This document shows positions 28,538 through 37,900 of a DNA stretch of 64,000 nt, piece after piece. The notes under the pieces are model-generated. The model did not search any database, was not told where the DNA came from, and saw only the letters and a list, made by a program, of their open reading frames with translations. Position numbers and translations under genes: made by a program. This stretch comes from Sphaerisporangium rubeum. GTDB taxonomy: Bacteria; Actinomycetota; Actinomycetes; Streptosporangiales; Streptosporangiaceae. Positions within the stretch are counted from its first letter, which is position 1. Every line of letters begins with the position of its first letter. The stretch spans positions 1,426,001-1,490,000 of the forward strand of contig NZ_JACHIU010000001.1 in NCBI RefSeq assembly GCF_014207705.1. The letters are read 5' to 3'.

Positions 28538-29008
28538 GTGCGAAACCTTCGCAACCTGCTCGTCAGCACCGCCCTCGCCGGGTCGCTGGCGGCGGGGCTC
28601 GCCGCCGTCACCGCTCCCGCCGCCTCGGCGTCGGCCGCGGGGACGAGCGGCACCGCCGCGGCGCAGTCCTCGCGCCACTTCTTCGGCCCGATCCACTCCC
28701 GCTTCGGCAGGGGCGAGGACTCCGGCGACCGGTCGTACTTCAAGGGCTACTGGACCAAGTCGGACGGCCGTTACTGGTTCTACGGCAGCCTGTTCGACCG
28801 CGACCACGACCGTGACTACAGCTACGTGTGGTTCCGCTGGCACGACGACCGCGGCTTCCACACCAAGTACTACAAGACGTTCGGCCGGCTGAACTTCAGC
28901 AAGTTCGGCGGCTTCCGCAAGAGCGACGGCTTCGACGACTTCGACATCCGTGTGTGCGAGGGCGACGACCGCTTCGACGACTGCGGTGGCTACAAGGACG
29001 TCTTCTAG
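28538..29008 (+). CDS. Secreted hypothetical protein, aromatic and Asp/Arg-rich
   Basis: Encodes 156 aa from GTG 28538 with AGGAGG 4 nt upstream. A signal peptide with basic start, hydrophobic core and an ASA-type cleavage site covers about 1-33. The mature part is rich in Tyr, Phe, Trp, Asp and Arg (YFKGYWTKSDGRYWFYGSLFDRDHDRDYSYVWFRW) and looks like a small beta-sheet protein. Two cysteines near the C-terminus (DIRVCEGDDRFDDCGGY) could form a disulfide. I recognise no family with known function. A strong terminator follows. Confidence 0.75.
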   Translation: MRNLRNLLVSTALAGSLAAGLAAVTAPAASASAAGTSGTAAAQSSRHFFGPIHSRFGRGEDSGDRSYFKGYWTKSDGRYWFYGSLFDRDHDRDYSYVWFRWHDDRGFHTKYYKTFGRLNFSKFGGFRKSDGFDDFDIRVCEGDDRFDDCGGYKDVF

Positions 29009-29077
29009 ACCTGGAGGAGGGTCCACCGTCCGGTCTCCGCGAGGGGGTGTCGGACGCGGGGGTGAGATTTGGGGATC

Positions 29078-29117
29078 AGAGCGGGCGCTCGGGGGAGCGT
29101 CCGCTCTTTCTCCTTTT
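29078..29117 (+). terminator. Rho-independent terminator after the secreted protein
   Basis: AGAGCGGGCGCTC (29078-29090) and GAGCGTCCGCTCT (29095-29107) make a 13-bp stem with one G-U pair and a GGGG loop, followed by TTCTCCTTTTC. A textbook terminator. Confidence 0.9.
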
Positions 29118-29505
29118 CACAGGCAATGGACACAGGCTTTACCACTCATGGCCAGTTTCCCGGTTTGTAGCCGGGTAGCTGATCTGTAGCGGAGGGGAGT
29201 GATGAGCACGCGCCCGTCCGACCGGCGGTGTCGGCGGAACCGTACGGCGGGCGGGCGCGTACCCCTGTGCCGGAGCATGGAGATCCACGTCGCCGGCCGG
29301 ATCTGGGGTAGCATGGAGGCCGGTTGTGTCCGGACAAGCGCCAGGCGTTTCGCAATTCCTCGCCGGTTGTCGTACACTCCTTTGTCGGTTCACTATGACC
29401 ATCGCGTGTCGTGCGGCCCTGTGAGCGCCGCTCTCTCTTCGCGCGTGGTCGCGGCTGCGTAGTGTTCCGAGACCTCAGACGACCGATCAGTGAAACGCGA
29501 GGGAC
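29118..29505 (+). other. Intergenic leader region of infA
   Basis: About 390 bp with no convincing gene. It contains a short hairpin (CCCGG/CCGGG near 29151-29167), an 8-bp palindrome (GTCCGGAC near 29330) and a probable promoter at 29349-29378. A frame opening at ATG 29202 after GGAGGGGAG runs to 29462 but crosses the promoter and loses high-GC third positions, so it is not called. Confidence 0.5.
29349..29378 (+). promoter_or_regulatory. Probable promoter of infA-rpmJ
   Basis: TTCGCA at 29349-29354, 18-nt spacer, TACACT at 29373-29378, the same -10 as the rpoB promoter. The -35 matches only four of six consensus bases. The leader would be about 120 nt. Confidence 0.45.
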
Positions 29506-29727
29506 ATGGCCAAGAAGGACGGCGCCATCGAGATCGAGGGCACTGTGGTGGAGTCGCTCCCGAACGCGATGTTCCGGGTGCAGCTCGACAACGGCCATAA
29601 GGTCCTGGCCCACATCAGCGGACGGATGCGGATGCACTACATCCGGATTCTTCCCGACGACAGGGTGGTCGTCGAACTGAGCCCCTACGACCTGAGTCGT
29701 GGGCGGATCGTCTACCGCTACAAGTAA
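29506..29727 (+). CDS. infA: Translation initiation factor IF-1
   Basis: Encodes 73 aa from ATG 29506 with GCGAGGGAC upstream. A single S1/OB fold ([63 protein letters not shown]) fills the protein. IF-1 occupies the A site during initiation. infA-rpmJ-rpsM-rpsK is the normal alpha-operon order in actinobacteria. Confidence 0.98.
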   Translation: MAKKDGAIEIEGTVVESLPNAMFRVQLDNGHKVLAHISGRMRMHYIRILPDDRVVVELSPYDLSRGRIVYRYK

Positions 29728-29832
29728 GCCCCCTTACCGGCGGCGAGGAAGACCTGCCAGGCCGTGCTCCGCGCGGCGACGGCGGGTCCTACCAGGCCGG
29801 TGGGCGGGCCGTCTGAGGAATGACTAAGGACT

Positions 29833-29946
29833 ATGAAGGTCAAGCCGAGCGTCAAGAAGATCTGCGACAAGTGCAAGGTGATCCGCCGGCACGGTCGCGT
29901 CATGGTGATCTGCGACAACCTGCGCCACAAGCAGCGCCAGGGCTGA
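29833..29946 (+). CDS. rpmJ: 50S ribosomal protein L36 (zinc-binding form)
   Basis: Encodes 37 aa ([19 protein letters not shown] then [18 protein letters not shown]). Cys11, Cys14, Cys27 and His32 form the zinc site of the C+ type. The gene is too short for most length cut-offs but lies exactly where L36 is expected, between infA and rpsM. L36 binds 23S rRNA late in assembly. Confidence 0.97.
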   Translation: MKVKPSVKKICDKCKVIRRHGRVMVICDNLRHKQRQG

Positions 29947-30141
29947 TCGCCCCCGGGCCGGCCCGCCTCTTCGACGGCGGCGACTGACCCGGCCGACATG
30001 TAAACGCGCATCACATCCGCGCAGGCGGCTCCGGCCGTACCACGTGGACGACCCCCGGTCGGAGGCCGGGGCCCTCACCCCGGGCATGGGGAGGGGTAGT
30101 GACGCGCAGGACCTCCGCCACACGAAGGAGAATGCCCGACC

Positions 30142-30522
30142 ATGGCTCGCCTGGTTGGCGTCGACCTCCCCCGCGACAAGCGGCTGGAGATCGCTCTCAC
30201 GTACATCTACGGAATCGGCCGCAGCCGCGCTGTGGAGATCCTCAACGCGACCGGCATCAGCGGGGACCTCCGGGTGCACCAGCTCAGCGACACCGAGCTG
30301 GTCCCGCTGCGCGACTACATCGAGGCCACCTTCAAGATCGAGGGTGACCTGCGCCGTGAGGTGCAGGCCGACATTCGTCGCAAGATCGAGATCGGCTGCT
30401 ATCAGGGCATCCGGCACCGCCGCGGCCTTCCTGTGCACGGTCAGCGCACGCAGACCAACGCGCGTACCCGCAAGGGCAAGAAGAAGACCGTGGCCGGCAA
30501 GAAGAAGCCCGGCAAGAAGTAG
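30142..30522 (+). CDS. rpsM: 30S ribosomal protein S13
   Basis: Encodes 126 aa from ATG 30142 after [38 protein letters not shown] and [27 protein letters not shown] are canonical, ending in a Lys/Gly tail. S13 contacts the P-site tRNA and L5. The 195-bp gap upstream shows no promoter that I trust. Confidence 0.98.
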   Translation: MARLVGVDLPRDKRLEIALTYIYGIGRSRAVEILNATGISGDLRVHQLSDTELVPLRDYIEATFKIEGDLRREVQADIRRKIEIGCYQGIRHRRGLPVHGQRTQTNARTRKGKKKTVAGKKKPGKK

Positions 30523-30562
30523 TCCGCGCAGCAGGACCGACCACCTCAGGAGATTTGGCTAC

Positions 30563-30967
30563 ATGCCTCCGAAGAGCCGCCAGGCCGCACCGAAGAAGGT
30601 GCGCCGCAAGGAGAAGAAGAACGTCGCTCACGGGCACGCCCACATCAAGAGCACGTTCAACAACACGATCGTCTCGATCACCGACCCCAGCGGGAACGTG
30701 ATCTCCTGGGCCAGTGCCGGCCACGTCGGGTTCAAGGGCTCCCGCAAGTCCACCCCGTTCGCCGCGCAGATGGCCGCCGAGAACGCCGCCCGCCGCGCCA
30801 TGGAGCACGGCATGCGCAAGGTCGATGTGTTCGTCAAGGGCCCGGGCTCCGGTCGCGAGACCGCCATCCGGTCCCTGCAGGCCACCGGCCTGGAGGTGGG
30901 GTCCATCCAGGACGTCACCCCCGTTCCCCACAACGGCTGCCGTCCGCCCAAGCGCCGTCGCGTCTGA
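30563..30967 (+). CDS. rpsK: 30S ribosomal protein S11
   Basis: Encodes 134 aa from ATG 30563, with AGGAG at 30548-30552; longer upstream frames lack homology. [30 protein letters not shown] and the ending [18 protein letters not shown] are diagnostic. S11 lies on the 30S platform near the Shine-Dalgarno helix. Confidence 0.98.
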   Translation: MPPKSRQAAPKKVRRKEKKNVAHGHAHIKSTFNNTIVSITDPSGNVISWASAGHVGFKGSRKSTPFAAQMAAENAARRAMEHGMRKVDVFVKGPGSGRETAIRSLQATGLEVGSIQDVTPVPHNGCRPPKRRRV

Positions 30968-30987
30968 GGCCAGGAGATACAGAAGAT

Positions 30988-31614
30988 ATGGCTCGTTACA
31001 CCGGAGCGGACTGCAAGCTGTGCCGGCGAGAGAAGACCAAGCTCTTCCTCAAGGGCACCAAGTGCGAGTCCCCGAAGTGCCCCATCGAGATCCGTCCCTA
31101 CCCGCCGGGCGAGCACGGCCGCGGCCGGCCCAAGGAGTCGGAGTACCAGCTTCAGCTTCGTGAGAAGCAGAAGACCCGCCGCATCTACGGCATTCTCGAG
31201 CGGCAGTTCCGCAACTACTACGAAGAGGCCAACCGCCGGACCGGCAAGACCGGCGAGAACCTCCTCCAGATCCTGGAGAGCCGCCTGGACAACGTCGTGT
31301 TCCGGGCCGGCCTCGCCGTGTCCCGCGACGCGGCCCGCCAGCAGGTGCGCCACGGTCACATCCTCGTGAACGGCAAGAAGGTCGACATCCCCTCCTACCG
31401 GGTGCGGGAGCACGACATCATCGAGGTCCGCGAGAAGTCGCGCAACCTCATGCCGTACGAGGTGGCCCGGGCCACCGCGGGCGACCGCACCGTCCCGGCC
31501 TGGCTCGGCGTCGTGCCGGACAAGCTGAGGGTCCTGGTGCACCAGCTCCCGGTCCGCCAGCAGATCGACACGCAGGTCCAGGAGCAGCTGATCGTCGAGC
31601 TCTACTCCAAGTAG
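30988..31614 (+). CDS. rpsD: 30S ribosomal protein S4 (zinc-ribbon form)
   Basis: Encodes 208 aa from ATG 30988. The N-terminus holds Cys9, Cys12, Cys26 and Cys31, the zinc-binding (C+) version. The S4 RNA-binding domain is at about 98-160 ([41 protein letters not shown]). S4 starts 30S assembly and in E. coli represses the alpha operon. A large hairpin follows before rpoA. Confidence 0.97.
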   Translation: MARYTGADCKLCRREKTKLFLKGTKCESPKCPIEIRPYPPGEHGRGRPKESEYQLQLREKQKTRRIYGILERQFRNYYEEANRRTGKTGENLLQILESRLDNVVFRAGLAVSRDAARQQVRHGHILVNGKKVDIPSYRVREHDIIEVREKSRNLMPYEVARATAGDRTVPAWLGVVPDKLRVLVHQLPVRQQIDTQVQEQLIVELYSK

Positions 31615-31632
31615 CGGCTCGAAGCGCCTCAC

Positions 31633-31663
31633 GCCGTACGGCCCGTATCCTGGGCCGTACGGC
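31633..31663 (+). other. 12-bp stem hairpin between rpsD and rpoA
   Basis: GCCGTACGGCCC (31633-31644) pairs perfectly with GGGCCGTACGGC (31652-31663) over the loop GTATCCT. There is no T run. It may tune rpoA levels relative to ribosomal proteins by pausing, processing or partial termination. Confidence 0.6.
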
Positions 31664-31730
31664 ACAGGCGATGAAGTACCCAGACGCGGTGGTCAAATAG
31701 CGGGCCCCGCGGAACAAAGGGGAGACCTAC

Positions 31731-32747
31731 ATGCTGATCGCACAGCGCCCGTCCCTCGTCGAGGAGTCGATCGAGGAGACCCGCTCCCGGTTCGTGATCG
31801 AGCCGCTGGAGCCCGGCTTCGGCTACACCATCGGCAACTCTCTGCGGCGCACGCTGCTGTCCTCCATCCCGGGGGCGGCCGTCACCAGCATCCGCATCGA
31901 GGGCGTGCTGCACGAGTTCTCGACCGTTCCCGGGGTCAAGGAAGACGTCACCGACATCATCCTCAACCTCAAGGCGCTGGTCGTCTCCTCCGAGCACGAC
32001 GAGCCGGTCGTGATGTACCTCCGCAAGCAGGGTCCCGGTGAGGTCACCGCCGCCGACATCGCGCCGCCGGCCGGTGTCGAGGTGCACAACCCCGACCTGC
32101 ACATCGCCACGCTGAACGGCAAGGCGAAGCTCGAGATGGAGCTCACGGTCGAGCGCGGCCGTGGTTACGTCTCCGCCGCGCAGAACAAGCAGCCCGGCCA
32201 GGAGATCGGCCGCGTGCCGGTCGACTCGATCTACTCGCCGGTGCTCAAGGTCACCTACAAGGTCGAGGCGACCCGAGTCGAGCAGCGCACCGACTTCGAC
32301 CGCCTGATCCTGGACGTCGAGACCAAGCCGTCGATGAAGCCCCGCGACGCGGTGGCCTCCGCCGGCAAGACCCTGGTCGAGCTGTTCGGCCTGGCCCGCG
32401 AGCTGAACGTCGAGGCCGAGGGCATCGACATCGGCCCGTCGCCGACGGACGCGGCGCTCGCCGCCGACCTGGCGCTGCCGATCGAGGAGCTCAACCTCAC
32501 CGTCCGCTCGTACAACTGCCTCAAGCGCGAAGGCATCCACACCGTCGGCGAGCTGGTCGCGCGCAGCGAGCAGGACCTGCTGGACATCCGTAACTTCGGT
32601 GCCAAGTCCATCGAAGAGGTCAAGCAGAAGCTGCACGAGATGTCGCTCGCGCTCAAGGACTCGCCTCCCGGGTTCGACCCGAGCGCCGTCGCCGGTGGCG
32701 ACTACGACGACGACGACGCGCGTTACGTCGAGACCGAGCAGTACTGA
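31731..32747 (+). CDS. rpoA: DNA-directed RNA polymerase alpha subunit
   Basis: Encodes 338 aa from ATG 31731 after GGGGAG. The N-terminal dimerisation domain ([32 protein letters not shown]) covers about 1-230. The C-terminal DNA- and activator-binding domain ([41 protein letters not shown]) lies at about 245-310, followed by an acidic tail ([15 protein letters not shown]). It assembles the core polymerase with RpoB and RpoC from this window. Confidence 0.98.
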   Translation: MLIAQRPSLVEESIEETRSRFVIEPLEPGFGYTIGNSLRRTLLSSIPGAAVTSIRIEGVLHEFSTVPGVKEDVTDIILNLKALVVSSEHDEPVVMYLRKQGPGEVTAADIAPPAGVEVHNPDLHIATLNGKAKLEMELTVERGRGYVSAAQNKQPGQEIGRVPVDSIYSPVLKVTYKVEATRVEQRTDFDRLILDVETKPSMKPRDAVASAGKTLVELFGLARELNVEAEGIDIGPSPTDAALAADLALPIEELNLTVRSYNCLKREGIHTVGELVARSEQDLLDIRNFGAKSIEEVKQKLHEMSLALKDSPPGFDPSAVAGGDYDDDDARYVETEQY

Positions 32748-32775
32748 CCGGGCTCACCACCCGCCTTTTTTAGAA

Positions 32776-32810
32776 CGGGGGCCACGAATCCGCGGGTTCG
32801 GTGGCCCCCG
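32776..32810 (+). other. Hairpin between rpoA and rplQ
   Basis: CGGGGGCCAC (32776-32785) pairs with GTGGCCCCCG (32801-32810), with more pairing inside. A run of six T lies just upstream (32766-32771), not downstream, so termination between rpoA and rplQ is doubtful; processing or attenuation is possible. Confidence 0.5.
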
Positions 32811-32865
32811 GCCCGACCCCGGTACCTGATACGGCCGGAGCGGGTTATCCCAAAGGAGAACGAAC

Positions 32866-33411
32866 ATGCCCAAGCCCGCCAAGGGCGCTCGCCTCGGTGG
32901 CAGCCCCGCGCACGAGCGGCTCATCCTGGCGAACCTCGCCACGCAGCTGTTCCAGCACGGCAAGATCCGCACCACCCAGGCCAAGGCCAAGCGCCTCCGG
33001 CCGCTCGCCGAGCGTCTGATCACCAAGGCGAAGAAGGGCGACATCCACAACCGTCGCCAGGTCCTCACCGTGGTCAAGGACAAGGGCGTCGTCCACCACC
33101 TCTTCACCGAGATCGCTCCCACCTTCGCGGAGCGTCCCGGCGGCTACACCCGCATCACCAAGCTGGGCCCCCGTCGCGGTGACAACGCCCCCATGGCCGT
33201 GATCGAGCTCGTCTCCGAGCCCCTGAACGCCACCACCACGACCCGCAAGGCCCCGGCCGCCCCGGCTCCGGCTCCCGCCGAGGAGGTCGTCGAACTCCCC
33301 GAGTCCGACGCCCCCGCCGACGAGACCACCGACGGCACCGAGCCCACCGCGACCGACAGCACCCCCGCGGACAAGGACTCCACCCCCGCGGACAAGAAGG
33401 ACGAGTCCTGA
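32866..33411 (+). CDS. rplQ: 50S ribosomal protein L17 with C-terminal extension
   Basis: Encodes 181 aa from ATG 32866. The core ([57 protein letters not shown]) ends near residue 118. The last 60 residues form a Pro/Ala/Asp/Thr-rich acidic tail that includes a short duplication ([17 protein letters not shown]). Such tails vary among actinobacteria. L17 lies at the tunnel exit side. Confidence 0.97.
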   Translation: MPKPAKGARLGGSPAHERLILANLATQLFQHGKIRTTQAKAKRLRPLAERLITKAKKGDIHNRRQVLTVVKDKGVVHHLFTEIAPTFAERPGGYTRITKLGPRRGDNAPMAVIELVSEPLNATTTTRKAPAAPAPAPAEEVVELPESDAPADETTDGTEPTATDSTPADKDSTPADKKDES

Positions 33412-33434
33412 CCCACCGCACCACCGTTCCACAG

Positions 33435-33475
33435 CGGGCCCGCCCCACCTCGAGGTGAGGCGGGCCCGTTCGTTT
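33435..33475 (+). terminator. Terminator after rplQ
   Basis: A 16-bp stem with a single mismatch (33435-33450 with 33453-33468, beginning CGGGCCCGCC) is followed by TTCGTTTGC. It ends the alpha operon. Confidence 0.85.
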
Positions 33476-33763
33476 GCCCCGATGGCGCGTCGACCCTCAC
33501 CAGCCGGCCACACGGATCGAAGATGGGGAGAACGTCGAGGACCGGTCCACCCGTGGCGAATCTCCGTACGGCGATCGCGCGAGCGACGACCGCTCGGCCG
33601 TCCAGATCTCCCTATGGTGATCGTGTGGTCCGGAGGTGTGGAGGCCGGCGGCCACGGATCCGGTCCTCGAGCTCCTCGTCCGGTGGCGGGTGGGGTGGCC
33701 GGCGGCGACCGGTTCGGACGGCGGGATCCACGTACGGTGAGTGCGAGGAGGTGAGGACGGGAG
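33476..33763 (+). other. Intergenic region between rplQ terminator and truA
   Basis: About 290 bp after the terminator. I see no gene, promoter or strong structure apart from the AGGAGGTGAG ribosome-binding site of truA at 33746-33755. Confidence 0.4.
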
Positions 33764-34675
33764 ATGGGAGAGGAGACGGCGGTGACTACAGACGTCCCTA
33801 CGGGGGCAGACGTGGTGCGGGTTCGGCTCGATCTGGCGTATGAGGGGACCGAGTTCTCCGGGTGGGCACGGCAGCCGAACCGGCGGACGGTGCAAGGGGA
33901 ACTCGAGGCGGCACTCGCCAGGGTGCTGCGGCTGAATCCCGGTCCTTCTCTGACGGTCGCCGGCCGTACCGACGCCGGCGTGCATGCCCGCGGCCAGGTC
34001 GCGCACGTCGACCTCCCCCGCGCGGCCCTCGCCGCGGTGGAACGGCGGGCCGACCAGGGCCGGCTGACGACCGCTGAGCGGCTCCTGGCACTCGGTCGCC
34101 GCCTCGCCGGTGTTCTGCCCCTCGACGTCCGGGTCCACGCCGTCACCGAGCCGCCTGAAGGCTTCGACGCGCGTTTCTCCGCCCTGTGGCGGCGCTACGT
34201 GTACCGGGTCTGCGACGCTCCGGGTGGTGTGGACCCGCTGCGCCGCCGCGAAGTCCTCTGGTACCCGCGTCCCCTGGACGTCGCCGCCATGAACACCGCC
34301 GCCGCCGGCCTGCTCGGTGAACACGACTTCGCCGCCTTCTGCAAACGCCGCGACGGTGCCACGACCATCCGCGAACTCCAGCACCTCGACTGGACCCGCA
34401 CCCCCGACGGACTCCTGTCGGCCACCGTGATCGCCGACGCCTTCTGCCACTCCATGGTCCGAGCCCTCGTAGGCTCCCTCCTGGCCGTAGGCGAATCCCT
34501 GCGACCCCCCCACTGGCCCGCCACCGTCCTGACCTCCGGCACCCGCGACTCCGGCGTCAACGTAGCCCCCGCCCACGGCCTCTGCCTGGAAGAAGTCCAC
34601 TACCCACCCCCCGACCAACTCCTCCCCCGAACCCACCTCACCCGCCGCCTCCGCACCCTGACCCGGCCCACATGA
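33764..34675 (+). CDS. truA: tRNA pseudouridine synthase A
   Basis: Encodes 303 aa from ATG 33764, with AGGAGGTGAG 8 nt upstream. A GTG at 33782 with AGGAG upstream is a possible shorter start. The catalytic Asp70 lies in [22 protein letters not shown] and [19 protein letters not shown] follow. The enzyme converts U38-U40 of many tRNA anticodon arms to pseudouridine. It follows rplQ, as is common in bacteria. The last 80 codons favour C at third positions even more strongly than the first part. Confidence 0.96.
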   Translation: MGEETAVTTDVPTGADVVRVRLDLAYEGTEFSGWARQPNRRTVQGELEAALARVLRLNPGPSLTVAGRTDAGVHARGQVAHVDLPRAALAAVERRADQGRLTTAERLLALGRRLAGVLPLDVRVHAVTEPPEGFDARFSALWRRYVYRVCDAPGGVDPLRRREVLWYPRPLDVAAMNTAAAGLLGEHDFAAFCKRRDGATTIRELQHLDWTRTPDGLLSATVIADAFCHSMVRALVGSLLAVGESLRPPHWPATVLTSGTRDSGVNVAPAHGLCLEEVHYPPPDQLLPRTHLTRRLRTLTRPT

Positions 34676-34774
34676 CGCTCCGCTTGTCCGGGAGGGAACG
34701 AGGTGAGAGGAGGTCGCGTAGCCGGATCGGGGAGAGATCGGCGCACGCTGTTCGTCGTCGGAAGGGTGTCGGAA

Positions 34775-34957
34775 GGCGCCGGCGCGGTGGGACGTGGTGC
34801 GGTGAATTCGGCGCCGTTCGCGGCGTGCCGCGTGTTCTTGGGTCGGTGTGACGAGGGCTTGGACGGTGCCGACGTGGTGGGGTGAATTCGGCGTCGTTCC
34901 GCGGTGATCGGCCGGGGGCCGCGCCGAGCGTTTTGGCGTCGGCGCGGTGGGGGTGGG
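34775..34957. repeat. Dispersed GC-rich repeat copies in the truA / Pro-rich gene gap
   Basis: Copy 1 (34775-34825) begins GGCGCCGGCGCGGTGGG and continues through GTGGTGCGGTGAATTCGG to GGCGCC. Copy 2 (34871-34906) repeats GACGTGGTGSGGTGAATTCGG with few changes. A third fragment (34935-34957) repeats GGCGTCGGCGCGGTGGG. The same element occurs at 62270-62330 and 62450-62491. In both places it lies in the gap between a + strand gene end and a - strand gene end. Confidence 0.65.
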
Positions 34958-37900
34958 TTACTTGGTCAGGCGTTTCTCCAGGACGGTGGCTGTCTGGTCG
35001 CGGAGGGCGCCGCTTACGGGGGCCAGGTCTTTTTCCTGTTTGGTGGGGGTGTGGCCGTCGCTGTAGGTGGCGAAGCTGAAGACGATGTAGCGGCCCCAGA
35101 CCAGGCCGGCCGCGTAGCCGCCGGAGATGTCGGCCTTGTTGGCTCCGCTGCTTGCTGGGCCGGCGAGGCCGCGGAACCAGATCGTCTTGGCCAGGTTCTT
35201 CTTCTGGTCGGCGGCGACCGCGGCCTCCTTGGTGGGGAAGACCGCGATGCCAGTCGTGATCGCGTACTTCTTTCTGGCGTCGACGTATGTGGCGCGTAGC
35301 ACGCGGCTGCACTTCTGTTTCTTGAGTGCGGCGGCGAACACGCCTGCGGCGACCTTGTCGCACTTGGCGGTGATGTCGGCCTTGACCCGCAGGTAGGTAC
35401 GGCCGTTGATCACCACGCGTTGGCGTGGGAAGGCCTCTTTGAGGGTCAGTTTGCGTGGGTCGCTCTGCTCGGAGTCCAGCATCGTGGTCTCGACCGGCGC
35501 GGGTTCGGCAGGCACCGTGTTCTCGGGTTCCGGGATCTGCGGGTCGACGGAGGGAATCGGCGGCGGCAGGGTCAGCGAGTCACTGGGCTTCGAGTAGGTC
35601 TGATAGCCGAACCACGCCGCTGTGCCGAGTGCCGCGACCGCCACCGCGAGTCCTGCCGCGAGGACTGTCCTCTTCCGCGTCTTGCGCTGCGGTGGGGGGA
35701 CCGGCGTGCCGGTCGACACCGGCACCAAGGCTCCTGGCGGTACGAACGGCGGACGCTCGACGACTCCCGACGATCCCTCGGTGGTCCCAGGCGGCCACTT
35801 CACGGCCCCGGTCGACCGCTCCGCGGCTCCGGTCGACCGTGCCGTGATCACGGTCGGCCGTTCCGTGGTTCCGGTCGGCCGTTCCGTGGTTCCGGCCGGC
35901 CGTTCCACGGTTCCGGACGGTCTATCACCGCTTCCTGGCCCACCGGTGCCGATGGCGCCGCCGAACGGCTCGCCGGCCGTCGTACCGGCGGGTGCTGCTC
36001 CGTGACCGGCCGTCCTGGCAGGCGGCACGGTGCCTGAGGAAGGGCTGGACGCGGAGGCGGGGCTGTTCGGCTTCAGAGGGGTGGTGCGTGTGGTGGGGGT
36101 GATGAGGCTGGTGGGGTCGATCGGGTCGCCGGTGACGATGGCCGGCCCCGGTCCCGGCGAACCGGTGGCGGGTGTGGGGGCTGGACCGGCTGGGGTCCCG
36201 GTCGTCATGCCGGTGGTGGGAGGGATCGCCGCACTGGTTCCGGGGGACGCGCCGGTGGCTGCCGGGGTGGGGTTGGTCGGTGAAGGTCCGGCGGATGTGG
36301 TGGCGGGAGGTGCGGCGGATGTGGGGCCGACGGCGCTTGTCCCAGGGGTGGGGCCGCCGGGAGTGGCCCCGGATGCGGGGCCGACGGGGCTTGTTCCGAG
36401 GGTGGAGTCGCCAGGGGTTGTTCCCGGTGTTGAGGTGCCGGGGACGGCGGTGGCGGGAGGGCCGGAGGGGATCGAGTCAGTGGGATTCGCGCTCGCCGGT
36501 GTCTTGGCGGGGTGGGACGAGGGAGAAGTGTTCGGCGGCGTGGCCGGGGCCGGTGTGGACAGGGGGTCCAGGCTTCGGGGGGCGGGGGGAAGCGGGGTGC
36601 CGGGTGGCCTGGGGGGAGGTAGCAGGGTTCCGGTCAGTGGTCGCGCGTCCGTGGGGCCGGAGGGCTTCGCGGTCTTGGACGGGCCGGACGGCTGTTCATC
36701 GCCGGTCAGGCCGGGGGGCCGTCCAGTGCCTTCGGGGCCGGAGGGCTGACCGGTGCTTGAGGGGCCGAACGATTGTCCGGTGCTTGGGGGGCCAAGTGGT
36801 TGTCCGGCGGTTGTGGGGCCGGATGGTTGTCCCGAGCCCGCAGGAGCGGAAGGAACTCTGGTGCTTGTGGGGCTCGGTGGCTGTCCACCGGCTGTGGACG
36901 AGTGGCCGGCCGGGGAGGCCGGTCCTGGGGTGTCCGAGGCTCGGTCGTCGTCGCGACGGCGATTGTCCTTGGTGGGGGAGGCAGGTGAGGAGGACAGGGC
37001 CGTACTGGTCAGGGGGGCCGGAGGCAGCGGTGTGCCGGGTGCGGGACGGCCGGTGCGGGAGGGGTCCCGGGTGGGACGAGCGGTGCGGGCCGAGTCCGGG
37101 GCCGGGGGGCCGGTGACGCCTGAGCCGGGGACGGCCGGGCCGGTGGGAGGGCTGGAACCCTGTGGTGGTGACGTGGCGTCGGTGGCGGAACCACCTCCGG
37201 ACGCCGGCCCGCTCGGCTCGGTGAAGTGGCGGGAGGTCAGCCCAGGCAAGGTCACCGGTGCCGGAGGAAGGGGAGTGCCCGGGGCCCGGTGCGAGGCCGG
37301 TCCCTGGGCCGTGGTGCGTTCCTGTCGGCCGGTGTCGGGTGCGGGAGGCCGGACGGTGGACTCGGGACGCGGCGGCGTGGCTGGTGGCTTCTGGCCCTGG
37401 CCGGAGCCGGGAGCGAGATCGGCCGGGCCCGGAGGGACGGCGTCGGGGCCCGGGGGGCGCGGGGCCGGGATGTTCGGGGTCGGCTCAGGCGGAGGAGAGG
37501 GAGGCGGGATCGTGGGGGACGGCTCCGGCTGCGGAGGCACAGGAGGCGGAGGGGGGACCGGTGAGGACGTCACGGACGCGGACCCGGAGGACGCGCCCCA
37601 GGCCGCCGGAGGCGAGAGGGGGACCGACGGCGTCACCGGAGTCGCGGTACCGGAAGCGGGTGCGGCCGGCGCCGGTGCGCCGGGGGGCGGCGTGGACGGT
37701 GGGTCTGTCGCCGGTGGGGTGAGGGGGGACGCCGGCGCGGGTGACGGTGCGGCGGAGAGGAGGTCGCCGGTGGTGGGCCGGGCCGTCGGCGGGGGTGGGG
37801 CCGGAGGCCCCTCGGGGGGTGTCGGCGGCCAGACCGGGATGTCGCCGTACGGCGGGAGGTTTCGGTTCCGTACCTGACTGGTCGGTGGCTCCGCCGGAGA

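Noticed and set aside
29202-29462. 87-codon frame with GGAGGGGAG upstream, before infA
   Set aside because: It runs through the probable infA promoter and its second half loses the high-GC third positions expected of a real gene. No recognisable product.
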